Assembly (NCBI GenBank): GCA_004297545.1
Contig: SCTB01000026.1
Coordinates: 1-64,000 of the forward strand
From: Alphaproteobacteria bacterium
GTDB lineage: Bacteria > Pseudomonadota > Alphaproteobacteria > Micavibrionales > UBA2020
Reading direction: 5' to 3'
DNA: 64,000 nucleotides
Below are positions 46,489-56,438 of this stretch, piece by piece (positions within the stretch are counted from its first letter, which is position 1; each line of letters opens with the position of its first letter). The notes below the pieces were generated by a model. It saw nothing but the letters and a program-made list of their open reading frames with translations, was not told the origin of the DNA and did not search any database. A program made the position numbers and the translations under genes.

Positions 46489-48381
46489 CTACTTATAAAC
46501 AATCTGCGCCTTGAGATCCCCCCAGACCTTCGGCGCCAGTTCGCGGTACAGGCCGTCGATTTCCGCCGGGCAGATGGGGCTGGGGCTTGTGTCCGTCAGC
46601 TTGCGGGAGATAGACACGGTCTGGCCTGACAGCGCGTATTTCGCCTCATAGGCCTGCACGCTCGTGGACGCCGAAACATTGTCGGGGGTCGCCAGGACCT
46701 TCACGCTTTTCGGGAACACGTATTCGTAGTCCTCTTCGAAGATCCCCTCCCCGCACAGGAACCCGTGCGGCAGTTTCTCCGCATCCTTCACGGTCATACC
46801 CGCGATCACCGCGCCCATGGCGGCGCCGAGCGAGCCCGGCGCGAAAGGCGGCGCCGTATACAGGGCGCCGGGCGCGCCGACGCGCACGTAGTCCTGCAGG
46901 CGATAGCGGATATTCTGCGTGTAGGTCATGGTTTTCTCATCCCAGGCCGCCGGCTCAATGGTGACGGAGCCCTGGAAGCCGGAGCCTTTCAGGGCGGCTT
47001 CGCCCGCTTCCTCGAGCCTCTTGGGCGTCAGGGTCTTGAGGCGCTGCTGCGCCGAAAAGCTGCCGCCCTCAGGGCCGGTGATGGCGAAACTCGTGACGCC
47101 CTCCGCCGAGCCGTCATCGTTGATGGCGATCTTCGCCACGGCTTTCATTTTGCGCAGCCCCTTGTCGCGCACGGGCGTCTTTGCGCCTTCCTTGTGTCCG
47201 TCAACCAGCAGGACGGGCTTCGCGGCAAGGGACGCCGGCAGATACCCGAAGGGCATGCCCGAGGTCGCGTCCAGATACAGGTCCATGGAGGGAATGTAGT
47301 TGATGACATGGTTGACGATGTCGACCTCCGGGATTTCGGGAAGCGTGTAAATGCTGTTGGCGCCGATAAGCGCCTGCGTGCTCTCTATCCCCTTGGCGCT
47401 CAGGAGAGCCTGCAGCAGCGTCGCATGGTCCTTGCAGTCGCCCATCTTGTTCTTGAGGACGAAGTCAAGGTCGCGCGGCACGACGGAACCGATGCCGATG
47501 CAATTGCCGGCATAGGTCAGGTTGGCGACTTCCCAGTCGTAGAGCGCCTTCACCTGCTCGCGCGGATCGGTCTTGCCCCTGGTGATTTCCTCGGCCAGCT
47601 TTTTTATCTCGTCGGTGACGGCTGCTTTTGGTTTTGCGCGCGCGCCGTAAGATTCTGCGATCGCCGCGTAGGACGGAAAGGTGGACACGATGAGGCCGGG
47701 CTCATCGCCGATTTCCGCGACGGGGACTTCGGTATACTTTGTTTTCTTGACTTCCGTGTTTTTGAACGTCCACGACAGTATCTGGCGCCCGTTTTCCTCC
47801 TTGTTGGCGGTTTCCGTCAGGCCGAAGCTCTTGTACCGCGCCTTCAGGGCAAGCGGAATAGAATAGCTGACGCGGGCGTCGTCATAGAGCACCCGCTTCG
47901 AAAAGGCGTGCAGGTTCGAGAACTGCCTGGGAAACAGGGGGTCCGTCACGGCGCGGTTGAAGACGACGTTGACGGTGTCGCCGACCGCAACGTCGGGAAA
48001 GACGACGGTGAGCGTGGTCTCGTCGGAAAACGCGGGCGCGGCGCCCTCCCGGCCGCCGGAGACGTCGATCTGGAAGTTGCTTTTCGGCGCGTCGACCTTG
48101 CGCCCGTCGGCTTTCTGCGTATAGGCCTCGACAACCTCGACTTTTTCGGCGCTGGTGCTGTAGCTGATCGGGTATTGCTTGAACCTTTCCACCGCGTCCT
48201 CCCGCAGGATGGCGAAGCTCAAGGTGTTCTTCACGTTTTCGGTGCCATCGTCGTTGACCACCTCGTCGTACCAGGCCTTGACGATTTTATAGTTTTCCTC
48301 CGGAACGGCATCCGCCCGCGCGGGGGAAAAAATGAAAATGCAAAGCGCCGCTATCGGCAGAATGAAAGAGATGTTCCTCAT
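46489..48381 (-). CDS. DUF3857 plus transglutaminase-like domain secreted protein
   Basis: Signal peptide; ALYDWEVANLTYAGNCIGIGSVVPRDLDFVLKNKMGDCKDHATLLQALLSAKGIESTQALI resembles a transglutaminase core (GDCKDHATLL). Confidence 0.82.
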   Translation of the reverse strand: MRNISFILPIAALCIFIFSPARADAVPEENYKIVKAWYDEVVNDDGTENVKNTLSFAILREDAVERFKQYPISYSTSAEKVEVVEAYTQKADGRKVDAPKSNFQIDVSGGREGAAPAFSDETTLTVVFPDVAVGDTVNVVFNRAVTDPLFPRQFSNLHAFSKRVLYDDARVSYSIPLALKARYKSFGLTETANKEENGRQILSWTFKNTEVKKTKYTEVPVAEIGDEPGLIVSTFPSYAAIAESYGARAKPKAAVTDEIKKLAEEITRGKTDPREQVKALYDWEVANLTYAGNCIGIGSVVPRDLDFVLKNKMGDCKDHATLLQALLSAKGIESTQALIGANSIYTLPEIPEVDIVNHVINYIPSMDLYLDATSGMPFGYLPASLAAKPVLLVDGHKEGAKTPVRDKGLRKMKAVAKIAINDDGSAEGVTSFAITGPEGGSFSAQQRLKTLTPKRLEEAGEAALKGSGFQGSVTIEPAAWDEKTMTYTQNIRYRLQDYVRVGAPGALYTAPPFAPGSLGAAMGAVIAGMTVKDAEKLPHGFLCGEGIFEEDYEYVFPKSVKVLATPDNVSASTSVQAYEAKYALSGQTVSISRKLTDTSPSPICPAEIDGLYRELAPKVWGDLKAQIVYK

Positions 48382-48645
48382 GCGACTGTTCCCCTGACAG
48401 AGACAAAGAATGAAATGCGGAATCGGATGTTAATGCCTTCTATGAGCATTATATGAGGCAGCCGTTAATGATTTATTCTGCGGGCCCGCGCGCAGCTCCC
48501 TGCGCCCTGTCTTTCTGGCGTTATGGCAATCTTCGCTGCAAATAAACTGCGACTTGTCTGTGTTTGCCTGTTAAAAACCATGGTCAGCCCATATATAATC
48601 AAGGTACTCACGTACCCCGGATGAAGCCGGGGCAATAAAAAGAAC

Positions 48646-50340
48646 ATGCACCGCAAAAAACAACCTTTCCCTATTGCAACTGCCCTCCGCGCGGGTCTGA
48701 AAAATTATACCGCGAAGACGTTCCGCGCCGACCTGACCGCGGGGCTCATCGTCTCGCTTGTCGCGCTGCCGTTATCCATGGCGCTGGCCATCGCCGTCGG
48801 CCTGCCGCCGCGGCACGGGCTTTACACGGCTATCGTCGCGGGATTCGTCTGCGCCATCCTGGGCGGCTCGACCTCGCAGGTCAGCGGACCGACCGCCGCC
48901 TTCGTCGTCATCGTCGCGCCCATCGTGAAGGCCTACGGGCTGCACGGCATCATCTGGTGCGAGATCATGGCGGGGCTGATGCTGGTTGCGATGGGCGCCT
49001 TCCGGCTCGGCAAGCTGATCCATTACGTGCCCTACCCCGTTGTCACGGGATTTACGGCGGGCATCGCGGTGACGATCGGCACGCTGGCGCTGAACGACTT
49101 TCTGGGCCTTGGCATCACGGAGCTTACCGGGCATTTCGTCGACAAGGCCATCACCATCATTCAAAGCCTGCCGTACATGAGGGGGTCGGAACTTATCGTC
49201 GGCATGATAACGCTGATCACCATCCTCTACCTGCCCCGGCTGACGACCAGAATTCCCTCCCCCGCCGCCGGCATTGCGCTTGGCACGCTCGCGGCATGGC
49301 TGATGTCGCGTTACGGCTTCGAGGTCGACACGCTGAACACGCGCTTCAGCTATATCGACGATGCGGGCCTGTCGCATCATGGCATCCAGCCTTATCCTCC
49401 CAAGCTGCACCTGCCGGGCTCGGGCGACGAGCTCTTTGCGATACCGTCCTATGACGAGTTCCAGGTGCTGTTCAGCTCTGCCATGGTCGTGGCGGCGCTG
49501 GCCGCGCTTGAATCGCTCTTGTCCGCCACGGTCGCCGACAGCATGGCGCGCACGCACCACGACCCCAATGCGGAGCTGAACGGCATCGGCATCGCGAATA
49601 TCTTCTGCGGGCTTGCCGCTGGCGTTCCCGCGACAGGGGCCATTGCGCGCACCGCCGCCAACATTCACGCGGGATGCAAGACGCCAGTCGCCGCGGCTTC
49701 GCATTCCCTGTTTATCCTGCTCTATGTCGTGACGCTGGCGCCTTACATCAGCTATATCCCGATGGCGGCGCTGGCCGCGCTGCTGATAACCGTCGCCTGG
49801 CGCATGTCGCATTTTCACCAGTTCGTGCGCATTGTCAGGATCGCGCCGCGCAGCGACACGGTCGTCCTGCTCTGCTGCTTTTTCCTGACCGTCTTTATCG
49901 ACATGGTGGCGGGCGTCGCGGTCGGGATGGTCATGGCGGCGCTCTTGTTCATGAAGCGCATTTCGGATTTCACCAACCTGCATGTCAGCACCTCGGAAAA
50001 ACCCGACATCACCCACGGCAAGCTGAAACCGGGCACCATGATCTACCGCATCGAGGGGCCGCTCTTTTTCGGCTCCATCAACAAGACGCTGGAAGGCGCG
50101 GATTACATCGAGGATGACATCAAGAAACTCATCGTCGACCTCACCCATGTGCCCATGATCGACGTCACGGGCATGCTGGGGATGAAGACCTTCCTGATGT
50201 CCGTCATCCACGACGGCCGGGAAGTTTATCTGTGCGGCGAACGCGACGTCACCGGCAGGATCCGCCGGAAAATCGCGGGAGAGCCCTTCGCCCGCCACGT
50301 GCATGTCATGCATACGGTGCATGAGGCGCTGAAGGCCTGA
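48646..50340 (+). CDS. SulP-family anion transporter with C-terminal STAS domain
   Basis: LTAGLIVSLVALPLSMALAIAVGLPPRHGLYTAIVAGFVCAILGGSTSQVSGPTAAFVVIV; IVDLTHVPMIDVTGMLGM. Confidence 0.93.
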   Translation: MHRKKQPFPIATALRAGLKNYTAKTFRADLTAGLIVSLVALPLSMALAIAVGLPPRHGLYTAIVAGFVCAILGGSTSQVSGPTAAFVVIVAPIVKAYGLHGIIWCEIMAGLMLVAMGAFRLGKLIHYVPYPVVTGFTAGIAVTIGTLALNDFLGLGITELTGHFVDKAITIIQSLPYMRGSELIVGMITLITILYLPRLTTRIPSPAAGIALGTLAAWLMSRYGFEVDTLNTRFSYIDDAGLSHHGIQPYPPKLHLPGSGDELFAIPSYDEFQVLFSSAMVVAALAALESLLSATVADSMARTHHDPNAELNGIGIANIFCGLAAGVPATGAIARTAANIHAGCKTPVAAASHSLFILLYVVTLAPYISYIPMAALAALLITVAWRMSHFHQFVRIVRIAPRSDTVVLLCCFFLTVFIDMVAGVAVGMVMAALLFMKRISDFTNLHVSTSEKPDITHGKLKPGTMIYRIEGPLFFGSINKTLEGADYIEDDIKKLIVDLTHVPMIDVTGMLGMKTFLMSVIHDGREVYLCGERDVTGRIRRKIAGEPFARHVHVMHTVHEALKA

Positions 50341-50437
50341 TTATTCAGGGATTTCAACGACTTTTCCTTTACATATTGACCGGTTTCCCCGGCCGGTGTA
50401 GCGTGGCGCCAGATTTAAAGCAGTAACGGAGTGTGTC

Positions 50438-50692
50438 ATGCAATTACCCGGCAAAAACTTTCTCAAGAAGGCGTTCCTGGTCGCGGCCGCAGGCGTGGGC
50501 CTGACGGGTTGCGCGGTCGTTCCCTATGGGCACGGCCATGTCGGCGTCGGCGTTTATGTGCCCCCCCCGCAGCCCGTCATCGTGGCGCCGGTCTATCCCG
50601 TCTATCCGGTTTATCGCGCGCCGGTTATCGTCGTTCCGGGCCACCATCATCATGGCGGCTGGCATCATGGCGGCCACGGCCGCGGCTGGTAA
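50438..50692 (+). CDS. Small lipoprotein with His/Gly-rich C-terminus
   Basis: Lipobox LTGC; C-terminus PGHHHHGGWHHGGHGRGW. Confidence 0.65.
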   Translation: MQLPGKNFLKKAFLVAAAGVGLTGCAVVPYGHGHVGVGVYVPPPQPVIVAPVYPVYPVYRAPVIVVPGHHHHGGWHHGGHGRGW

Positions 50693-50699
50693 CTAAATC

Positions 50700-51818
50700 A
50701 TGACCAGACATATCGTCACGCTGGAAGGCGACGGCATCGGCCCCGAAGTCATGACCGAAGCGCTGGGTGTCATCGCCTGGTTCAACCAGAACATGGGATC
50801 GCGCATCGAAGCCGCGCCCGGCGACATCGGCGGCATGTCCATCGACAAGCATGGCGTGCCCTTGAGCGACGCGACGCTGGAGGCCTGCCGCAAGGCGGAT
50901 GCCGTGCTGCTGGCGGCCGTCGGCGGCCCCAAGTGGGACAAGATCGACTATAAAATCCGGCCCGAGGCAGGGCTTCTGAAGCTGCGCAAGGAGCTGGATC
51001 TTTTCGCCAACCTGCGCCCTGCGAAAGTCTATGACGCGCTGGTCGACGCCTCGACTCTGAAATCTTCGGTCGTCAAGGGCCTCGATATCATGATCGTGCG
51101 AGAACTGACGGGCGGCGTTTACTTCGGCGAGCCGCGCGGCATCGAAACCCTGCCTGACGGGCAGCGCCGCGGTATCAATACGCAAGTCTATACCACCAAT
51201 GAAATCATCCGCGTCGCGCGCGTGGCCTTTGAACTGGCGCGCAAGCGCAAGAACCGCGTGTGTTCGTCCGAAAAGGCCAACGTGATGGAATCCGGCAAGC
51301 TGTGGCGCGAGGAAGTCACGGCGCTGCACCAGAAGGATTACAAGGACGTCGAGCTCTCGCATATGTATGCCGACAACTGCGCGATGCAGCTGCTGCGCAA
51401 CCCCGCGCAGTTTGACGTGATTGTGACCGACAACCTGTTCGGCGATATTTTGTCGGACGAAGCCGCGATGCTGACCGGATCGCTGGGCATGCTGCCCTCC
51501 GCCTCTCTCGGCGCGCTGATCAACGGCAAGCGCGCGGCGCTCTACGAGCCCATTCACGGCTCCGCCCCCGATATCGCCGGCAAGGGCATCGCCAACCCGC
51601 TCGCGACCATCCAGTCGGTCGCGATGATGTTCCGCTATTCCTTCGACATGGCGCGCGAGGCCGAAACGCTGGAAACCGCCATCGAGAGCGTGCTGAAGCG
51701 GGGCCTCCGCACCGCCGACATCATGTCGGAAGGCTGCAAGAAGCTGTCGACGAAGGAAATGGGCGTGGCATTGATTGCCGAGCTGAATGCAACGCTGAAA
51801 ACGGCGAAGACGGCCTGA
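50700..51818 (+). CDS. leuB: 3-isopropylmalate dehydrogenase
   Basis: [93 protein letters not shown]. Confidence 0.97.
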   Translation: MTRHIVTLEGDGIGPEVMTEALGVIAWFNQNMGSRIEAAPGDIGGMSIDKHGVPLSDATLEACRKADAVLLAAVGGPKWDKIDYKIRPEAGLLKLRKELDLFANLRPAKVYDALVDASTLKSSVVKGLDIMIVRELTGGVYFGEPRGIETLPDGQRRGINTQVYTTNEIIRVARVAFELARKRKNRVCSSEKANVMESGKLWREEVTALHQKDYKDVELSHMYADNCAMQLLRNPAQFDVIVTDNLFGDILSDEAAMLTGSLGMLPSASLGALINGKRAALYEPIHGSAPDIAGKGIANPLATIQSVAMMFRYSFDMAREAETLETAIESVLKRGLRTADIMSEGCKKLSTKEMGVALIAELNATLKTAKTA

Positions 51819-51848
51819 TTTCGCCCCTTGATAAAGGAGCAGTACCTG

Positions 51849-52229
51849 ATGTTTTCCGATGATGAACAGAAAGTTGTCGACAACGCGCGCGACGCCATGG
51901 GCAAACGGGCGGATTTCTTCAATGAGGCCGCGAAGCGCCACCCGAAGCATGCGAAGGAGTTCAGCGCCCTGGCGGAGGCGACGCGGGATATGGCGCAGCT
52001 GTCCTATGCGGAAAAACCCGACTCGGCGCTTTCCCGGCGCGTAGCCGACCAATATGGCCCGAACCTGAAGACTCTTTTGATCGCCTCGGCGCGGGATTCT
52101 TCGCTGATGGATGAGCTGAAGAACAGCCAGGAAGTCGTCATGCGCGAAATGGATGACTTCTACGCCGCCAATCCCTCTCTCGTTCCGGTGAGGGACGCGC
52201 TGCAGAAAAAGCTGAACGGGCCGAAGTAA
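51849..52229 (+). CDS. Hypothetical helical protein
   Basis: MFSDDEQKVVDNARDAMGKRADFFNEAAKRHPKHAKEF...; between leuB and the PfkB kinase, same strand. Confidence 0.55.
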   Translation: MFSDDEQKVVDNARDAMGKRADFFNEAAKRHPKHAKEFSALAEATRDMAQLSYAEKPDSALSRRVADQYGPNLKTLLIASARDSSLMDELKNSQEVVMREMDDFYAANPSLVPVRDALQKKLNGPK

Positions 52230-52231
52230 AC

Positions 52232-53239
52232 GTGACGACACCGGACAAAAAATTCGATGTCGTCGCGATTGGCGCGGTCTGCGTGGATGCGCAGGTCATT
52301 GGCGACGATGCGCTACTGGAGCGTTACAGCCTCACTAAAGCCGTCTCAAACGACATTGGCGCTGACGTGCTGAAATACGCGGCGGATGACGGCATGCCCA
52401 AAACCGCGGGCGGCCCGGCCACGAATATCGCGGCAGGCATCGCCCTGCGCGGCGGAAATGCGGCGCTTGTCGGAAAAGTCGCGGGCGACGATCTCGGCAG
52501 TTTCTTTTCCGCGCGCATGCAGTCCTTCGGCGTGGAATACACGGCGCTGCTGGCCGAGGACGCAGACAAGGGCACCACCTTCATCATGGTCGTCACCACG
52601 CCCGACAAGGAGCGCACCTTCGCCTGCTATAACGGCGCGGGGCTGATGCTGTCGCCCGAGGACATCGACCGCAGCCTGATCCGCGAGGCAAAGATCACCT
52701 ATCTCGATTCATACCTCTGGCTCTCGGAAAACGGCCGCGAGGCGGTGCGCCATGCGGCCGAAACCGCCAAGCAGGAGGGCAGCCTCGTCGCCCTGTCGCT
52801 GAACGATAGGCATATCGTCGAGAAAAACCGCGAGGCGTTTCTCTCCCTTGCGACATCGCATGCAGATATTCTGGTGGGCGATCAGAAAGAATTCGGCGCG
52901 CTTTTCGGCACCACGACTCTCGAAGAGACGAAGGATGCCGTTGCGAAACTGGGCGTCATCGCTTCCATCACCGCCGGCGCGAAGGGCGCCTATGTCATCG
53001 AGGACGGCGTGATGACCCATGTTCCCGCGGAAAAAATCGAGCATGTCGTCGATACCAGCGGCGCGGGCGACGCCTTCGCCGCCGGGTTCCTCTATGGCCT
53101 CTCGCAGGGCAAGACCGCGCCCGATGCAGCATCCATAGGCGCCTCTTGGGCGGCCGACATTATCCAGCATTTCGGCGCGGAACCGAAAATAGGGAAAAAC
53201 GCCTCGCCGTCCGCGCCGGGCCGGAAGCATGCCCCTTAA
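52232..53239 (+). CDS. PfkB-family sugar/nucleoside kinase (adenosine kinase-like)
   Basis: DVVAIGAVCVDAQV, GGPATNIAAGIALRGGNAALVGKVAGDDLG, VDTSGAGDAFAAGFLYGLSQG. Confidence 0.9.
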   Translation: MTTPDKKFDVVAIGAVCVDAQVIGDDALLERYSLTKAVSNDIGADVLKYAADDGMPKTAGGPATNIAAGIALRGGNAALVGKVAGDDLGSFFSARMQSFGVEYTALLAEDADKGTTFIMVVTTPDKERTFACYNGAGLMLSPEDIDRSLIREAKITYLDSYLWLSENGREAVRHAAETAKQEGSLVALSLNDRHIVEKNREAFLSLATSHADILVGDQKEFGALFGTTTLEETKDAVAKLGVIASITAGAKGAYVIEDGVMTHVPAEKIEHVVDTSGAGDAFAAGFLYGLSQGKTAPDAASIGASWAADIIQHFGAEPKIGKNASPSAPGRKHAP

Positions 53240-53342
53240 ACATAACTTAATTCATATACCATAATATTCCCCCCGTACGTATGGGTAAAATTCCTGCGTT
53301 CTGCTAGTCTTTTGAAAGCGCGTTCGAGGGGGCGCTGGCCGC

Positions 53343-54716
53343 ATGAAAAAGACGCTTATCCGCATCTTCAGCGTATTCCTGTTCGTGACGGGCATCATGG
53401 CCTTTCAGGAAGCCATCGTGCGCGCGGAAAGCGACATCGACAAGCCTCTCGCCTATGTCGTCGAAATCAACGGAATCATCAGCCCCTCGACCTACGATCT
53501 TATCGAGCGCAACCTGCACAACGCCGAAAAGGCCCATGCCGATATCGTGGTCCTGCAGATGCAGACGCCGGGCGGGCTGTATGAAAGCACCCAGCAGATC
53601 ATCCAGGGCATCCTGCAGAGCCCCGTGCCCGTCGCCACTTTCGTCTCGCCGCCGGGCTCTCGCGCCGCCAGCGCCGGCACCTATATTCTCTACGGCAGCC
53701 ATATCGCCGCGATGGCGCCCTCCACGAATATCGGCGCCGCCACGCCCATCAACATGCTGGACGAGAACCGGCGTAAGTCCGACGACCCCGAAGCCGCAAA
53801 GCAGGCCGCGCAACCCCAGACGACGCTGGAGAAAAAGATCATCAACGACGCCGCCGCCTATATCCGCGGCCTCGCCGTGCGCTATGACCGCAACGGCGAA
53901 TGGGCGGAAAAGGCCGTGCGCGACGCTGATTCCATCAACGCGGACGAGGCCCTTGCCAAAAAAGCCATCGAAGTCATCGCCAACGACGTGCCGGACCTGC
54001 TGAACAAGATCGATGGCCGCACCGTGAAGATGGCGAACGACAAGACGATGAAGCTGCGCACGAAAGGCGCGAAAATCGTCGACATCAAGCCCGACTGGCG
54101 CACGGCGCTGCTCGACGTCATTGCCAACCCGAACATCGCCTTCCTGCTGATGTCGCTCGGCACCTACGGCCTGATTTACGAATGCGTGCATCCCGGCGCC
54201 ATCGCGCCCGGAGTCATCGGCGCGATCTGCCTGCTGCTGGGCCTGTTCGCGATGAATGTGCTGCCGATCAACTACGCCGGCCTGTCGCTGATGGTGCTGG
54301 GCATCGCCCTGATGGCGGGCGAGGCCTTTGCGCCCAGTTTCGGGGCGCTCGGCATCGGCGGCGCGGTATCTTTTGCAGTGGGGGCAACCATGCTGATTGA
54401 TTCTTCCGATCCAAGCTACGCCATCGACCCGTGGATGATCGCGGGCGTGACGCTGGCGAGCGTGGCGTTCCTCTCCGTGCTTCTGGCCGTCGCCATCCGC
54501 GCGCAGCGCCGCCCGACGGTGACCGGCATCGAGGAGATCAAGGCCGCCGTCGCCGAAGTGATCGACTGGAGCCAGGGACAGGGACAGGTGCGCGTGACCG
54601 GCGAGATCTGGATGGCGCGCGCGGCTTCGGCCGACTTCATCATCAACACGGGCGACAAGGTGAAGGTCGTCGATATCGACGGGCTGAAGCTGATCGTCAA
54701 GCCCCACACGGCTTAG
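53343..54716 (+). CDS. nfeD: NfeD-family membrane-bound ClpP-class serine protease
   Basis: VVLQMQTPGGLYESTQQIIQGILQSPVPVATFVSPPGSRAASAGTYILYGSHIAAMAPSTNIGAATPI; multi-TM region and C-terminal OB-like domain. Confidence 0.92.
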   Translation: MKKTLIRIFSVFLFVTGIMAFQEAIVRAESDIDKPLAYVVEINGIISPSTYDLIERNLHNAEKAHADIVVLQMQTPGGLYESTQQIIQGILQSPVPVATFVSPPGSRAASAGTYILYGSHIAAMAPSTNIGAATPINMLDENRRKSDDPEAAKQAAQPQTTLEKKIINDAAAYIRGLAVRYDRNGEWAEKAVRDADSINADEALAKKAIEVIANDVPDLLNKIDGRTVKMANDKTMKLRTKGAKIVDIKPDWRTALLDVIANPNIAFLLMSLGTYGLIYECVHPGAIAPGVIGAICLLLGLFAMNVLPINYAGLSLMVLGIALMAGEAFAPSFGALGIGGAVSFAVGATMLIDSSDPSYAIDPWMIAGVTLASVAFLSVLLAVAIRAQRRPTVTGIEEIKAAVAEVIDWSQGQGQVRVTGEIWMARAASADFIINTGDKVKVVDIDGLKLIVKPHTA

Positions 54717-55160
54717 ATGCGCGTTCTGAAAGAATACGAGCGCGCCGTCGTTTTCACGCTGGGGCGCTATTCGGGCGTCAAGGGACCGGGAATTATCTTC
54801 CTCGTCCCCTTCATCCAGACCCTCGTGCGCGTGGATACGCGCGTGCGCAAGACGACGGTCAGCGAAGACATCACCTCGAGCGACAACCAGCCCTTCAGGC
54901 TCGATGCCGACATCTATTTCAAAATCATGGAAGCCGACAAGGCTGTCAACAATGTGGGAGATTACGTCCAGGCGACCGGCGACCTTGCCCGCACGGCGAT
55001 GCGCGAGATTTTGCGCAAGCGCGCATACCGGCAAATACTCGACAACCTGAACGATCCCGCCATCGAAATTGCAAAAGCGCTGAATGCGCAGACGCCCGCC
55101 TGGGGCATCACCGTCACCACCGTCGGGCTGCGGCCGCCCGGCGCAGTGCCCGTCAACTAG
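54717..55160 (+). CDS. Truncated slipin/stomatin-like SPFH protein
   Basis: MRVLKEYERAVVFTLGRYSGVKGPGIIFLVPFIQTLVRVDTRVRKTTV...; starts directly after the nfeD stop; lacks the N-terminal TM and C-terminal helical region present in 55682..56422. Confidence 0.75.
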   Translation: MRVLKEYERAVVFTLGRYSGVKGPGIIFLVPFIQTLVRVDTRVRKTTVSEDITSSDNQPFRLDADIYFKIMEADKAVNNVGDYVQATGDLARTAMREILRKRAYRQILDNLNDPAIEIAKALNAQTPAWGITVTTVGLRPPGAVPVN

Positions 55161-55166
55161 GTTTGA

Positions 55167-55466
55167 TTACCAGTACCTTATCGTCGATCCCTTGAGGATG
55201 CCCTTGCAGACGATGCCTTCGACGGGCTGGCCCTTTTCGTTGACGGCCTTGAACTTCGTCTTGAAAAAATCGCCGCTGCCGCAGCCGCCGAACCAGGCGC
55301 GGCTGTCCTTGATTTCGATGTTCTGCAGCGCGGTCGTTTTTTCGAGCGTATCCCGCGCGCCTGCCGGGTCACGGTAAGGAAAATTAGCGGCTCCCGCGAG
55401 GACAGCCATGCCGAACACCGCGCCCAGCCCCAATTTAAACAATCCTTCAATGCCGTCGAATTTCAT
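55167..55466 (-). CDS. Hypothetical small membrane-anchored protein
   Basis: N-terminal hydrophobic segment; two cysteines (WFGGCGSGDFF..GIVCKG). Confidence 0.5.
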   Translation of the reverse strand: MKFDGIEGLFKLGLGAVFGMAVLAGAANFPYRDPAGARDTLEKTTALQNIEIKDSRAWFGGCGSGDFFKTKFKAVNEKGQPVEGIVCKGILKGSTIRYW

Positions 55467-55681
55467 ACTTCCCTCCTCCTACAATTTCAACGACCTTAAG
55501 ACTGTTTTTACCTTATGTCAAATAAAGCGGCGTAAAAGCTCCCATAACTTGTATTTATTGGAACTCATCCCCGGCACGATTGGAAAAAATCCCGCCTCCC
55601 AAATTACCGGCGGGAGAATTCCCCTTTTCTTTCTTCCGCCCGCACAGGACAATACCCAAAGCAAGCAAAGGAGTTTTGCAC

Positions 55682-56422
55682 ATGGGCGGTTATGGTTTTA
55701 TCATTTTCTTTGTCGTCGTCATCTTCGTTTTCTTCGCCTATTCCCTGCGCGTCATGCGGGAATACGAGCGCGGCGTGGTCTATACGCTCGGCCGCTATTC
55801 GGGCGCGAAGGGCCCCGGCCTGATCATCCTGGTGCCCGGCGTGCAGCAGATGGTCCGCGTCGACCTGCGCGTGCGCACGATCGACGTCCCCAGCCAGGAC
55901 ATCATCACCAAGGACAACATTTCGGTGAAGGTGAACGCGGTCGTCTACTTCCGCGTCATGCAGCCGCAGAATGCCGTCAACAACGTGGCGGATTTCATGC
56001 GCGCGACCTCGGAACTGGCGCAGACCACCCTGCGCGAGGTGCTCGGCAAGCACGACCTCGACGATATCCTGAAGGAGCGCGACAAGCTTTCCGCCGACCT
56101 GCGCGAGCTTCTGGACGGGCAGACCGACCAGTGGGGCATCAAGATTTCCAACGTGGCGCTCAAGCACGTCGATATCGCGGAAAGCATGATCCGCGCCATC
56201 GGCCGCCAGGCGGAAGCCGAGCGGGAAAAGCGCGCCAAGATCATCTCGGCCGACGGCGAACTGCAGGCCGCCGACAAGCTCTGCGAGGCGTCCAAGAAGC
56301 TGGTCGCCGAGCCGGGCGCGATGCAGCTGCGCTATCTCTCGGCCGTGCAGGACATTGCGGATGACAAGACCAAGACCATCCTGCTGCCGATTCCCATGGA
56401 GATCCTCAAGCGCCTGATGTAA
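55682..56422 (+). CDS. Slipin/stomatin-like SPFH-domain protein
   Basis: N-terminal TM then RVMREYERGVVYTLGRYSGAKGPGLIILVPGVQQMVRVDLRVRTIDVPSQDIITKDNISVKVNAVVYFRV; C-terminal helix. Confidence 0.9.
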   Translation: MGGYGFIIFFVVVIFVFFAYSLRVMREYERGVVYTLGRYSGAKGPGLIILVPGVQQMVRVDLRVRTIDVPSQDIITKDNISVKVNAVVYFRVMQPQNAVNNVADFMRATSELAQTTLREVLGKHDLDDILKERDKLSADLRELLDGQTDQWGIKISNVALKHVDIAESMIRAIGRQAEAEREKRAKIISADGELQAADKLCEASKKLVAEPGAMQLRYLSAVQDIADDKTKTILLPIPMEILKRLM

Positions 56423-56438
56423 TTTTCCCCCCGCCCCC

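Noticed and set aside
46765-48456. 563-aa plus-strand ORF
   Set aside because: Antisense to the DUF3857/transglutaminase-like gene, which has a signal peptide and a recognisable catalytic-core motif.
48772-50322. 516-aa minus-strand ORF
   Set aside because: Antisense to the SulP transporter; shadow ORF.
53304-55034. 576-aa minus-strand ORF
   Set aside because: Antisense to nfeD; shadow ORF composition.
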